From a virus: 51,151 nt of DNA. Where the stretch lies: positions 1 to 51,151 of the IMG/VR virus record IMGVR_UViG_3300046170_000002; one strand, 5' to 3'. Below, one piece after another: positions 17,053 to 23,845 of this stretch; the first letter of the stretch is position 1; every line of letters starts with the position of its first letter. The position numbers were made by a program, and so were the translations under genes. The notes beneath the pieces are model-generated. The model was given only the letters and a program-made list of their open reading frames with translations, ran no database searches and was not told the DNA's origin.

Positions 17053-17953
17053 AAACGTAGTGTCCCCTCCCGGGTCAACATATACCCACAACACCCTCAT
17101 CAAACAATTGACTGCCTAGTAGACAGGAACTTATTGTGGGCGAAATAAATACCTTTAAAGTCTTTAAAGATTTTAGAGTTTTAGTGTCGGGGCGTTAACT
17201 AGTTCTAGTTAATGACCATTATTCTAGAAAATGTATAACCATGCTATAGATATATAGGGTAGAGGGTATGGTCTCCTGCCTCCCCCTTAATAGATTTGAG
17301 ATTGCCTAAATTGGACATCTTCAAAACTCTATAACTTGTAAGGCTTCGGAGTCTTTGGGCTTTACCAGACTCTGTTCTTTTGGTAGCGTTCTCTTTATCT
17401 CTGTAAACATCTACAGAGCCTTACATTCAGAAGCTTCAGAGGATTCTTGAAGTTCTTAACGCCTTTCATCTTTAGCAAGACTATTGTCAAACAGATTCCA
17501 TGTTGCTCTGAAGTTTCTGCATTCATAGCCTCACATTCTTGTCAAACTTTTCACCTCTGCTTGACACTCTCTCAGTGGGCTTTTGTTCTATCTTTGTCAA
17601 CACTTATTATATCTGCATGGTATTTTCCATTGCAATTATCCTTTAAGAAACTCCAATCGTTAGACTAGAATGTAGTATTCACTCGGTTAAAGTTCACTCC
17701 TCTTCACTATCTGATTCAATACTCTAAAGCTTTAAAGTCAATCCTCCTAAGTCCTTGTTCCATTTTAGCCTGAGAAACTCAACTCTATAGTTTCACTCCT
17801 AATTCTATTAAAATCATAACATCTCCAAATATTTTCTAGTTTACAATGACATAAAGACTTTAAAGTGACAAATGTTTACAGTATTTCCTCGAAGACTCGG
17901 AAATCTATAAAACTTTTGTTCCCAAAACCTCACAAAACTCAAGCATTTGCAAC
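17053..17953 (+). other. Long non-coding region with repeated CTTTAAAG palindromes and small hairpins
   Basis: No convincing gene is seen on either strand in about 900 bases. CTTTAAAG occurs at 17153, 17162, 17730 and 17858 (and at 17000 just upstream). Hairpins occur at 17195-17212 (TTAACTAG/CTAGTTAA), 17399-17418 (CTCTGTA/TACAGAG) and 17883-17904 (ATTTCC/GGAAAT). TTGTCAA recurs around 17486-17600 without matching -10 boxes. Candidate roles are an untranslated RNA, a packaging (cos/pac) signal next to terS, or a regulator-binding region. Confidence 0.6.
17195..17212. repeat. Perfect inverted repeat TTAACTAG-TT-CTAGTTAA
   Basis: An 8-bp perfect inverted repeat with a two-base centre lies about 140 bases downstream of the rightward promoter and just after two CTTTAAAG palindromes. 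The short centre fits a protein dimer site better than an RNA hairpin. Confidence 0.6.
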
Positions 17954-17982
17954 TTGAAAATCTTCATGTTTTTGTGTATTCT
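17954..17982 (+). promoter_or_regulatory. Candidate promoter for the first rightward gene
   Basis: TTGAAA (17954-17959), a 17-base spacer, then TATTCT (17977-17982), 18 bases before the ATG at 18001. Weaker than the other promoters in the region, but with ideal spacing. Confidence 0.5.
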
Positions 17983-18000
17983 TTAATATATGGAGATAAC

Positions 18001-18183
18001 ATGATTTTAATAGATTACTCAAACAATGAAACTATAGAGTTTCAAACAATTTCTCAGGCTAAAATGTTCACTGCAGACTTACTCGAAGTTGACATTAAAG
18101 CTTTAGGAATCAGATGTGAAGACTCATCTGACTTTAACCTCCTAGAAGACTACATTCTAGGGCTAACTCATTCCATTTCTTAA
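18001..18183 (+). CDS. Hypothetical early protein, 60 residues
   Basis: Begins MILIDYSNNETIEFQTISQA behind TATGGAGATAAC, a good ribosome site which decides this start over an upstream in-frame ATG at 17947. Acidic, small alpha/beta-like protein. First gene of the rightward early cluster. No family recognised; possible host-takeover factor. Confidence 0.6.
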   Translation: MILIDYSNNETIEFQTISQAKMFTADLLEVDIKALGIRCEDSSDFNLLEDYILGLTHSIS

Positions 18184-18194
18184 AGGAGAATATT

Positions 18195-18467
18195 ATGGAA
18201 AATACATTTGATATAAACGCTTTTGACAAAGATAGAACTTCAAGCCCAGCTTCGTTCAAACAATGTCAAGCTATCGGCTACAAGTTTGCCAAGAAAGGTT
18301 CAGCTATGAACTGGAAACTTCAGAAGCAAATTACAGGCTGTCTGTATAGTCTTGCTAAAGATGAAAGACTAAACTTCAAGAAAGCTCATCAGCTTCTTCA
18401 GGGTAAGTCTCTTCCGAAGGTTTACCTCGATAAAATCGACCACTACCTAAAAGAAAAGGTCAGCTAA
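18195..18467 (+). CDS. Hypothetical early protein, 90 residues
   Basis: Begins MENTFDINAFDKDRTSSPAS and contains KQCQAIGYKFAKKGSAMNWK and LNFKKAHQLLQGKSLPKVYL. The helical, basic pattern is similar to small early proteins seen in other marine podoviruses. RBS AAAGGAG before the ATG. It is followed by a terminator, so the two first genes form a short transcript. Function unknown. Confidence 0.68.
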   Translation: MENTFDINAFDKDRTSSPASFKQCQAIGYKFAKKGSAMNWKLQKQITGCLYSLAKDERLNFKKAHQLLQGKSLPKVYLDKIDHYLKEKVS

Positions 18468-18477
18468 AACCTCAAAG

Positions 18478-18511
18478 ACTCTCTCGCCTTACAAGTGAGA
18501 GAGTTTCTTTA
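18478..18511 (+). terminator. Rho-independent terminator after the first two early genes
   Basis: ACTCTCTC (18478-18485) pairs with GAGAGAGT (18497-18504) over an 11-base loop, followed by a T-rich tail TTCTTTATG. It begins 11 bases past the stop codon. Confidence 0.72.
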
Positions 18512-18589
18512 TGTCTGCATAAAATCTCAAATCTAATCTTAATAGTGAAATTACTTTGTAATTGCTCTTTATGAGGGCAGTCGACCACA

Positions 18590-18860
18590 CCAAAGAAGTT
18601 AAATAAGTTAATTAAGTTAAGATAAAACTCGAGCTTTAAGTTTAAGTCGGTTGGGCTGGTAATTGAGGGCAAATCTGTGGATAACTTATCTAAATTTATG
18701 TATATCTTATGTATATCCTGTTAATTACTTGTGGATAAGTATAAATTATCTGTGGATATCCTGTGAATTTAAGTTTAAATTTAAGTTTGAATTTAAGTAT
18801 AATTTTAAGGTTGTGTTTAAGTCCTAGCAAACTTAAAGTATAAGTATATCTTAAGTTTGT
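18590..18860. other. Putative replication origin: DnaA-type boxes beside AT-rich TTTAAGTTT repeats
   Basis: The gap between genes at 18467 and 18957 holds two perfect DnaA-box matches, TGTGGATAA at 18676 and 18730, and a near match TGTGGATAT at 18751. Right next to them (18765-18865) is a very AT-rich run with reiterated TTTAAGTTT/AATTTAAGT words, resembling a DNA unwinding element. A 9-bp inverted repeat CAAACTTAA/TTAAGTTTG (18828-18836, 18851-18859) follows. GC is far below the surrounding genes. The origin role is inferred from architecture. Confidence 0.62.
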
Positions 18861-18896
18861 TAAGACGCTTGACTTTTGCCAACGCTTCGCTAAAAT
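18850..18896 (+). promoter_or_regulatory. Promoter module A with conserved upstream inverted repeat
   Basis: CTTAAGTTTGTTAAGA (18850-18865) lies three bases upstream of TTGACT (18869-18874). A 16-base spacer and TAAAAT (18891-18896) follow. TGTCGGCTCAGCA at 18900-18912 overlaps the expected transcription start. The same upstream and downstream words flank the promoter at 19272. Confidence 0.72.
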
Positions 18897-18956
18897 GGGT
18901 GTCGGCTCAGCAGGGAACAAACCCCCGCTTAATTTTTAAAACAATCGGAGATGATT

Positions 18957-19238
18957 ATGAAAACGAAATGTAAAAACCCAAATGGTAAATCTAATATGCA
19001 AGTCATTCAAGACTCAAAATTGAGTGCTTTAAAATTTAATAGCCTTGACAAAGTTGAACGGTATATCAATGAGTTAGGCTATGTTTTCAAAGTAAGAAAT
19101 TCTGTTAAAGAAGATAGGTCTGTAATTTATAGACATAAGTTTCCTAAAAATGGACATGTGTTTCTTAAATCAACCTATGACTTTTTGAATGACAACACTA
19201 TGGAAATGGGAACAGTTTGGACGATTAGCAAATTTTAA
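18957..19238 (+). CDS. Hypothetical early protein, 93 residues
   Basis: Start ATG 18957 (MKTKCKNPNGKSNMQVIQDS) is chosen because the other ATG (18951) lies inside the GGAGATG ribosome site. Small basic alpha/beta protein with YINELGYVFKVRNS and MEMGTVWTI. It is transcribed alone from promoter module A. Function unknown. Confidence 0.6.
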   Translation: MKTKCKNPNGKSNMQVIQDSKLSALKFNSLDKVERYINELGYVFKVRNSVKEDRSVIYRHKFPKNGHVFLKSTYDFLNDNTMEMGTVWTISKF

Positions 19239-19251
19239 ATATAAATATATA

Positions 19252-19300
19252 CTTAAGTTTGTTAAGAACCCTTGACACCGACCGAGAAAGTTGCTATAAT
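19252..19300 (+). promoter_or_regulatory. Promoter module B, perfect sigma-70 consensus
   Basis: CTTAAGTTTGTTAAGA (19252-19267) stands four bases before TTGACA (19272-19277). A 17-base spacer and TATAAT (19295-19300) follow, a full consensus match. TGTCGGTCAGCA follows at 19302-19313. A 7-bp hairpin GAGACTT/AAGTCTC lies in the leader (19321-19336). Confidence 0.92.
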
Positions 19301-19354
19301 TTGTCGGTCAGCAACCAACCGAGACTTCAAAGTCTCATAAATATAGGAGATATT

Positions 19355-19468
19355 ATGGAAGAACGAGACCACTTAGAATTTTTAGATTTTATGACCGAAC
19401 AGGAATTAAAAGCTGAAACAATTGAAGCTAATAATGAATTAGCTGAAGATATTAACCCAATAGTATAG
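19355..19468 (+). CDS. Small acidic early protein, 37 residues
   Basis: Begins MEERDHLEFLDFMTEQELKA. The start at 19355 is decided by AGGAGATATT and by the promoter lying where a longer frame would begin. Strongly acidic. Directly downstream of the strongest promoter, so it would be highly expressed early. Acidic mini-proteins of this kind can inhibit host enzymes, but no specific function is recognised. Confidence 0.55.
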   Translation: MEERDHLEFLDFMTEQELKAETIEANNELAEDINPIV

Positions 19469-19477
19469 GAGATAAAC

Positions 19478-19675
19478 ATGGCAGATATTAGATTACACAA
19501 AGTAACTAAAATTGAAATTAAAAAAGTAGACAAAGGTAATGGATATCTTTGTAGAGATATTGTTATTTATAACAAAGAATGGAATAGTGATTTAGGAGAC
19601 TATATAACTATGGAAACAACTTTAGATTTGTTTTTAGAAAATAAGTCTGCAACTAAATTAGTCTACGAGAAATAA
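19478..19675 (+). CDS. Hypothetical protein, 65 residues
   Basis: Begins MADIRLHKVTKIEIKKVDKG and continues as alternating beta strands (IVIYNKEWNSDLG, TTLDLFLENKS). RBS AGGAGAT before the ATG, nine bases after the previous stop. Looks like a small beta-fold protein of early phage clusters; no family named. Confidence 0.6.
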   Translation: MADIRLHKVTKIEIKKVDKGNGYLCRDIVIYNKEWNSDLGDYITMETTLDLFLENKSATKLVYEK

Positions 19676-19735
19676 ATCCGAGAAGATGTAAGGCATAAAT
19701 TATTAAATTAAAAACTGCTTTCTTGAAGATATATA

Positions 19736-19761
19736 GTGCTAGGTATCACTAAAAAGTGCCT
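19736..19761 (+). repeat. 26-base hairpin repeat, copy 1
   Basis: GTGCTAGGTATCACT followed by AAAAAGTGCCT. AGG/CCT and CACT/AGTG can pair with a TAT bulge. It lies 32 bases before the ATG at 19793. Copy 2 at 20298 matches in 24 of 26 positions. Confidence 0.7.
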
Positions 19762-19792
19762 ACAATATTAACTAAAAATATGGAGATATATT

Positions 19793-20200
19793 ATGGCGAA
19801 AATCGTCTATGGAAAAAGAAATACTACAACCGTTGATTCAATATATGACTACGGAAGTATAAGTGAAAAAGCTATTTGGAACTATGCAAATAGTCTAGGT
19901 GTAAATATTATTAGAGTTAGAGCTAGTAAAGAAAGATATGAAACTACTACAGGAGATACTTTCAATGGGTATCATTCAGGTAAAGTATCTATCTATCAAC
20001 AAAAGCCTAAACCAAATAAACCTTTACATTTTGTAAGAAGAACACCACTTGGTAAAGACAACAAAGGTATGCAAATACTTGAAGTTGCTGATAATATTGA
20101 TACACAACAAGTTTTAAAAACTTTACAAGACTATGAGTATTATACAACCAATGGTTTCTTTGCTAGGTTGGGTATAACATTCAGAAGAATGTTTGCTTAA
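19793..20200 (+). CDS. Hypothetical protein, 135 residues
   Basis: Begins MAKIVYGKRNTTTVDSIYDY. It contains SEKAIWNYANSLGVNIIRVR, a central KVSIYQQKPKPNKPLHFVRR and a basic C-terminus GITFRRMFA. RBS TGGAGATAT. Basic and mixed alpha/beta, flanked by the two copies of the 26-base hairpin repeat. No family recognised. Confidence 0.65.
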   Translation: MAKIVYGKRNTTTVDSIYDYGSISEKAIWNYANSLGVNIIRVRASKERYETTTGDTFNGYHSGKVSIYQQKPKPNKPLHFVRRTPLGKDNKGMQILEVADNIDTQQVLKTLQDYEYYTTNGFFARLGITFRRMFA

Positions 20201-20297
20201 AAGATTTAGTGTTTAACGAGCCTATCATAAAATCCTTAAGTGGTCATAGGTTGAGAGTTGGAGTAAGTGCTAGAAACCGTTTTCCAACACACTAAGA

Positions 20298-20323
20298 GTG
20301 CTAGGTATCACTTTAAAGTGCCT
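20298..20323 (+). repeat. 26-base hairpin repeat, copy 2
   Basis: GTGCTAGGTATCACT followed by TTAAAGTGCCT. Here CACTTTAAAGTG is a perfect 12-bp palindrome that contains the CTTTAAAG word of the control region. It lies 25 bases upstream of the ATG at 20348. Confidence 0.7.
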
Positions 20324-20347
20324 CTTTTAACTTAATGGAGATAAAAT

Positions 20348-20524
20348 ATGTTTGATGAAATATTAGAATGTGTCATCTGTGAAGGTGATATAGAACAAAA
20401 GAAAACAGAAGATGGTAAAGTATATTGGAATCAAGGAGAAAACGCAGAACCTTATGCAGAAGGTAGATGTTGTTCTTATTGTCATTCAGTATTTGTTTTA
20501 CCTACAAGAATGGAGAGAATATAA
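20348..20524 (+). CDS. Zinc-ribbon protein, 58 residues
   Basis: Begins MFDEILECVICEGDIEQKKT. The pattern CVIC, about 30 residues, then CSYC with GRC before it gives two metal-binding knuckles. The central DGKVYWNQGENAEPYAEGRC block is typical of small zinc-ribbon proteins in marine phages. RBS ATGGAGATAAAAT. Its TAA overlaps the next ATG. Probably binds nucleic acid or a host protein. Confidence 0.75.
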   Translation: MFDEILECVICEGDIEQKKTEDGKVYWNQGENAEPYAEGRCCSYCHSVFVLPTRMERI

Positions 20525-20850
20525 TGCCAAAAAAACAAGTAGGATTTCAGAATCCAAAATACGAAACATATAGATTTATATTTAATTATATATGGGAAGA
20601 TAACGAAGAACTTATACAGCTTTCAACTCATAGTTGTACATTTAATAATGAGAGAGAAGAAGTAAAGATGTTAGAGTATCCTAAACAACAAGCTATGGAA
20701 TTGTTTAAGATAATGGCTACTGCACACTTCTTTAAAGGTAATGCACATAAAAGAATACTTGACTACAATGTAAGTTGTATCATGGAGATATCCTCTAAGA
20801 GTTTAAACAACTCAGCAAGAGGTCATAAAATATATATTGAGGAGGTATAA
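20524..20850 (+). CDS. Hypothetical protein, 108 residues
   Basis: Begins MPKKQVGFQNPKYETYRFIF, its ATG overlapping the stop of the zinc-ribbon gene with GGAGAG upstream. Contains IWEDNEELIQLSTHSCTFNN and YPKQQAMELFKIMATAHFFK. A longer in-frame start at 20467 would overlap the zinc-ribbon gene and is rejected. Unknown function. Confidence 0.62.
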   Translation: MPKKQVGFQNPKYETYRFIFNYIWEDNEELIQLSTHSCTFNNEREEVKMLEYPKQQAMELFKIMATAHFFKGNAHKRILDYNVSCIMEISSKSLNNSARGHKIYIEEV

Positions 20851-20851
20851 C

Positions 20852-21013
20852 ATGGGATACGAAGATTTAGCAAATGTAAATAGAGTGATAGAGTTTATAC
20901 ATGAGTATAAGAACTGTGGCTTAAAAGAATCTGGAAGATTAAATGATTTAAATATTGGAGAAGCTATCTCTTATTTAGAAGAGATAAGACAAGAAATAAT
21001 AGATAATATATAG
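20852..21013 (+). CDS. Small protein, 53 residues
   Basis: Begins MGYEDLANVNRVIEFIHEYK and ends RQEIIDNI. It follows GGAGGTATAAC and sits one base after the previous stop; the next gene starts nine bases later. All-helical and acidic. Tight packing supports it as real. Function unknown. Confidence 0.58.
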   Translation: MGYEDLANVNRVIEFIHEYKNCGLKESGRLNDLNIGEAISYLEEIRQEIIDNI

Positions 21014-21021
21014 GAGAAATT

Positions 21022-21729
21022 ATGAGCTATAAACTATTGAGTTTTAACAACCCTAAAGTTTTGAAGGGTGAGAAGATAAGTAATTACTTAACTGCTATTA
21101 TGCATTTGAGTCCAATCAACACCAAGATATGTCCTTATCAGGACGTTGCAGGGTGCAAGGAAGCCTGTCTAAATACAGCAGGTAGGGGTGGCATTATAAA
21201 AAAGGGTGAAACCACTAATGTCATACAAGAAGCTAGAAAGCGTAAGACTAAATTGTATTTGGAGGACAGAGAAACCTTCATGACTTACCTTATTACAGAC
21301 GTTATGAAGTTTGTAAGATACTGTGAAAAGAAAGATAAGCTTCCTTGCATAAGATTGAATGGCACTAGTGATATACAATGGGAGACTATTAAGATAGACG
21401 GACAAAATATCTTTGATATCTTTCCGACTGTACAATTCTATGATTACACAAAGATACCTACAAGAAAAGTAGACCAACATAAAAACTATCACTTGACATG
21501 GAGCTACTCAGAAGCTAATATGAAGTACGCCAATCTGTTTGACAAGATTGCTTATAACATAGCAGTTGTATTCAATGGTAATATGCCTATACATTTCAAG
21601 GGTAGAGAGGTAGTCAATGGAGATGAAAGTGATTTAAGATTTTTAGATAAGAGCAATGTGATTGTTGGTCTGAAAGCAAAGGGCAAAGCACGTAAAGATA
21701 CTAGTGGCTTTGTAATACAAACTACATAG
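21022..21729 (+). CDS. Conserved phage protein with Cys cluster (Gp88-like), 235 residues
   Basis: The pattern ICPYQDVAGCKEACLNTAGR followed by a helical ARKRKTKLYLEDRETFMTYL matches, from memory, a phage family related to mycobacteriophage gene product 88. Three spaced cysteines suggest a metal or iron-sulfur site. The second half has VQFYDYTKIPTRKV and NYHLTWSYSEANMKYA, resembling a TIM-barrel-like fold. The biochemical role of the family is unknown to me. RBS AGGAGAAATT. Confidence 0.7.
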   Translation: MSYKLLSFNNPKVLKGEKISNYLTAIMHLSPINTKICPYQDVAGCKEACLNTAGRGGIIKKGETTNVIQEARKRKTKLYLEDRETFMTYLITDVMKFVRYCEKKDKLPCIRLNGTSDIQWETIKIDGQNIFDIFPTVQFYDYTKIPTRKVDQHKNYHLTWSYSEANMKYANLFDKIAYNIAVVFNGNMPIHFKGREVVNGDESDLRFLDKSNVIVGLKAKGKARKDTSGFVIQTT

Positions 21730-21737
21730 GAGATAAT

Positions 21738-21875
21738 ATGAAAATAATAGGTTGGAAATTAGTTGCTTATTGGGAAGATGATACTAAAGAAGATGTATCT
21801 CTTGACATGCCTTATTGGGTAACTAAAAGAATAGATAATTTTTTAGATGAATTAGAGGAGGAAAATGATGAGTAA
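21738..21875 (+). CDS. Small acidic protein, 45 residues
   Basis: Begins MKIIGWKLVAYWEDDTKEDV behind AGGAGATAAT and ends in an acidic tail (LDELEEENDE). It overlaps the next gene's ATGATG by 11 bases. Function unknown. Confidence 0.58.
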   Translation: MKIIGWKLVAYWEDDTKEDVSLDMPYWVTKRIDNFLDELEEENDE

Positions 21876-22068
21876 TATACACAACGAACAAACACAAGAA
21901 CAAATATATGAAAAAATATATGAACAAGTTTTAGAAGATGATTCTAAAGGCTTATTAGAAACTGAAATAAGAGACATGCAACTTATATATAATTTGCACC
22001 CTGATGATGATAGAGAAGAAATACTATGCTTCATAGCTGAAAGTATTTATTATAACCAACACAACTAA
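21865..22068 (+). CDS. Small acidic helical protein, 67 residues
   Basis: Begins MMSNIHNEQTQEQIYEKIYE with GAGGAGG just upstream, inside the previous gene. Acidic, with LHPDDDREEILCFIAESI. The second Met is an equally good start. Function unknown. Confidence 0.55.
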   Translation: MMSNIHNEQTQEQIYEKIYEQVLEDDSKGLLETEIRDMQLIYNLHPDDDREEILCFIAESIYYNQHN

Positions 22069-22077
22069 GGAGAAAAT

Positions 22078-22314
22078 ATGAAAACTAAAATATTAAAAAG
22101 TAAAGTACTTGTTGACATGAGTGTTAGTGAGTATGATACTATGTTTAAATATATAGGTAAACTTGAAAGTATGTTAAATACTTTACATGAGACAAATGAT
22201 TTGTGGTTGTCTGATGTTCATAATTTAAGCAGTCTTAAATGGGAATTGGTAGAGATGTTAGATGCTGAATGGGATTCAAGTACTTATAGATATGTAAAGA
22301 GAGGTAATAAATAA
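22078..22314 (+). CDS. Hypothetical protein, 78 residues
   Basis: Begins MKTKILKSKVLVDMSVSEYD behind AAGGAGAAAAT. A helical KYIGKLESMLNTLHETNDLW segment and a C-terminal EMLDAEWDSSTYRYVKRG follow. It ends one base before the next ATG, in a tightly coupled early operon. No family recognised. Confidence 0.58.
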   Translation: MKTKILKSKVLVDMSVSEYDTMFKYIGKLESMLNTLHETNDLWLSDVHNLSSLKWELVEMLDAEWDSSTYRYVKRGNK

Positions 22315-22315
22315 T

Positions 22316-22663
22316 ATGAAAGCAATACTAATAAATCCATATGATGCAACAATAAAAACAACTGAATACACAGGAGACTATAGAGAAATCTATGACCTTA
22401 TAGGGTGTAGAAGTTTTGACTGTGTTCGTATCTATGAGACACAAGATATGTATATTGATGATGAAGGTTTACTTATGGATAATCAAAGATACTTTACTAT
22501 GAATGATAGAGTATATGCAGGTAAGGCTTTATTACTATCTCACAATGATGAGGGAGAAACAACAGGTACAAATTTAGATTTACAAATGGTTGAAGATATG
22601 GTAGAATGGTTACCTGAAGGACACAAAGAAACTCCTTACATGGAGTTCGTAGCATGGAAATAA
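22316..22663 (+). CDS. DUF3846-like protein, 115 residues
   Basis: Begins MKAILINPYDATIKTTEYTG, then YDLIGCRSFDCVRIYETQDM and YIDDEGLL. This matches my memory of the DUF3846 pattern (KAILIDP, GDY..IY.LI.C..FD.V.I, DDEGLL) found in phages and mobile elements. Acidic; function unknown. Sits between small coupled genes. Confidence 0.72.
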   Translation: MKAILINPYDATIKTTEYTGDYREIYDLIGCRSFDCVRIYETQDMYIDDEGLLMDNQRYFTMNDRVYAGKALLLSHNDEGETTGTNLDLQMVEDMVEWLPEGHKETPYMEFVAWK

Positions 22664-22664
22664 T

Positions 22665-22928
22665 ATGAACGCAAAACAAATTAAGAAACTTAGAAAGCTA
22701 GTCAAACCTATACAGGTTGAGTGGCTACAAACTTTATTGCCTGATGAACAAGCCATGACTATTACAGTTGATAATGTTGAGGGATTACTTCCTGAACAAA
22801 CACATGCTTTTGGTCAAGGGCAATTACATATGTCATACATGACAGACAAGTGGATAATGAAATACTTAAAACAATATCCAAACATAACAACATACAAAGA
22901 ACTGATGGAGGTATCAGACAATGGATGA
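22665..22928 (+). CDS. Conserved hypothetical protein, 87 residues
   Basis: Begins MNAKQIKKLRKLVKPIQVEW, followed by LQTLLPDEQAMTITVDNVEG and a C-terminal WIMKYLKQYPNITTYKEL. The text looks like a compact folded protein shared by early regions of marine phages. It overlaps the next gene by eight bases. Function unknown. Confidence 0.62.
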   Translation: MNAKQIKKLRKLVKPIQVEWLQTLLPDEQAMTITVDNVEGLLPEQTHAFGQGQLHMSYMTDKWIMKYLKQYPNITTYKELMEVSDNG

Positions 22929-23193
22929 ATACGTAATAGATGTAGTAATTAATGGAGAAGCAGATAGTCTTAAGACTTGGTGTAGCTCTGTGTATTCTGC
23001 TGTTGATAGTATGATAGGTATAGACATGGTTGAGGATATCAAAACAATCACAAGAACTTTAGATGGTAAAGTATGGGATGTAAAAGATATGGACATTGAC
23101 TACTTAAGAAACTTAAAAGAAAACATAGACGAGTCTGTATTGTCTGATGCTTTTAAAACAATAGAGGACTTAGCTCATGACTCAACACACTGA
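22921..23193 (+). CDS. Hypothetical acidic protein, 90 residues
   Basis: Begins MDEYVIDVVINGEADSLKTW and contains IDMVEDIKTITRTLDGKVWD. The overlaps with both neighbours (8 and 17 bases) and the GGAGG upstream support it. No recognised domain. Confidence 0.58.
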   Translation: MDEYVIDVVINGEADSLKTWCSSVYSAVDSMIGIDMVEDIKTITRTLDGKVWDVKDMDIDYLRNLKENIDESVLSDAFKTIEDLAHDSTH

Positions 23194-23374
23194 TAGAGTA
23201 CAGAAACAAAAAGAAAGATTAGAACAAGAAAGACTTGATAACTCTATAAAATTTATAGAGGTTAGATTTGCAGAGGGTAAGTGGACAACAGAAACTACAG
23301 GATATAATAGTGGTAGAGTTGTCACTAAATATAATGATAAAAGAAAAAAGGATAAGATAGAAAATGAAATTTAA
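23177..23374 (+). CDS. Small charged protein, 65 residues
   Basis: Begins MTQHTDRVQKQKERLEQERL, a coiled-coil-like N-terminus, then a beta-like IKFIEVRFAEGKWTTETTG and a Lys-rich end. Overlaps the previous gene by 17 bases and the next by 11. Function unknown. Confidence 0.5.
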   Translation: MTQHTDRVQKQKERLEQERLDNSIKFIEVRFAEGKWTTETTGYNSGRVVTKYNDKRKKDKIENEI

Positions 23375-23513
23375 TATTAAAGATATAAACTATATAGGAA
23401 TAATTATTGCTTTGTTGATTGCTTTGATTGGATTAAATATAGATACAAAAAATAAACAAGATGAAAGATGTTGGAATATGTTAAAAGAAATAGCAAACAG
23501 TACGGAGATATAA
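23364..23513 (+). CDS. Small single-pass membrane protein, 49 residues
   Basis: Begins MKFNIKDINYIGIIIALLIA. Residues 10-24 are a clear hydrophobic membrane segment, followed by a polar tail with one Cys. Overlaps both neighbours. Its expression with early genes suggests an inner-membrane effector rather than a holin, but this is inference. Confidence 0.5.
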   Translation: MKFNIKDINYIGIIIALLIALIGLNIDTKNKQDERCWNMLKEIANSTEI

Positions 23514-23719
23514 TGGAAACTAAATTTAAAAAATTAACTGAAGATGAGTATAGAAACTTTGAAGCTTGGATAAGAGAGAACGGTAAAGAACTATATGAAA
23601 ACAAAATAGCTTACGAAGTTAGGTGGGGCAAAGATGATGACACTTATACTGTAAGACTATGTGATGAAAGTAGTTATACATTAAATGATATAATGCTTGA
23701 CATCGAGGACAAAAGCTGA
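23513..23719 (+). CDS. Hypothetical protein, 68 residues
   Basis: Begins METKFKKLTEDEYRNFEAWI with GGAG six bases before the ATG, which favours this over a longer start at 23468. Acidic, with YEVRWGKDDDTYTVRLCDES. The stop lies inside the spacer of the next promoter. Function unknown. Confidence 0.55.
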   Translation: METKFKKLTEDEYRNFEAWIRENGKELYENKIAYEVRWGKDDDTYTVRLCDESSYTLNDIMLDIEDKS

Positions 23720-23725
23720 TACAAT
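23697..23725 (+). promoter_or_regulatory. Sigma-70 type promoter for the replication operon
   Basis: TTGACA (23697-23702), a 17-base spacer, then TACAAT (23720-23725), located across the end of the preceding gene. It would start transcription near 23732, giving a leader of about 150 bases before the SSB gene. Confidence 0.8.
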
Positions 23726-23812
23726 GTGCAACATGACATCGAGCAACCAAAGAACTTTAAGCCCTCTATCTCCAAATGTAAACGATTTGGTTTGGCTTCA
23801 GTCCATGACTCC

Positions 23813-23845
23813 GAGAGTAGTCAGCTCGAAACTCTCTCAATTTTT
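23813..23845 (+). terminator. Terminator or attenuator hairpin in the SSB leader
   Basis: GAGAGT (23813-23818) pairs with ACTCTC (23831-23836) and is followed by TCAATTTTT. A second small hairpin, CCAAAT/ATTTGG, precedes it at 23772-23790. It lies between the promoter at 23697 and the SSB gene, so it may attenuate as well as end the upstream transcript. Confidence 0.55.

Noticed and set aside
17470-17610. TTGTCAA/TTGACA words as further promoters
   Set aside because: None has a plausible -10 hexamer at 16-18 bases on the proper strand.
17053-17953. tRNA gene in the long non-coding region
   Set aside because: I could not find a cloverleaf with a T-arm GTTC motif and matching acceptor stem by eye; a tRNA scan would settle it.
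19736-20323. Two hairpin repeats as a CRISPR array
   Set aside because: Only two copies about 560 bases apart with a gene between them; no regular spacing and no cas genes.
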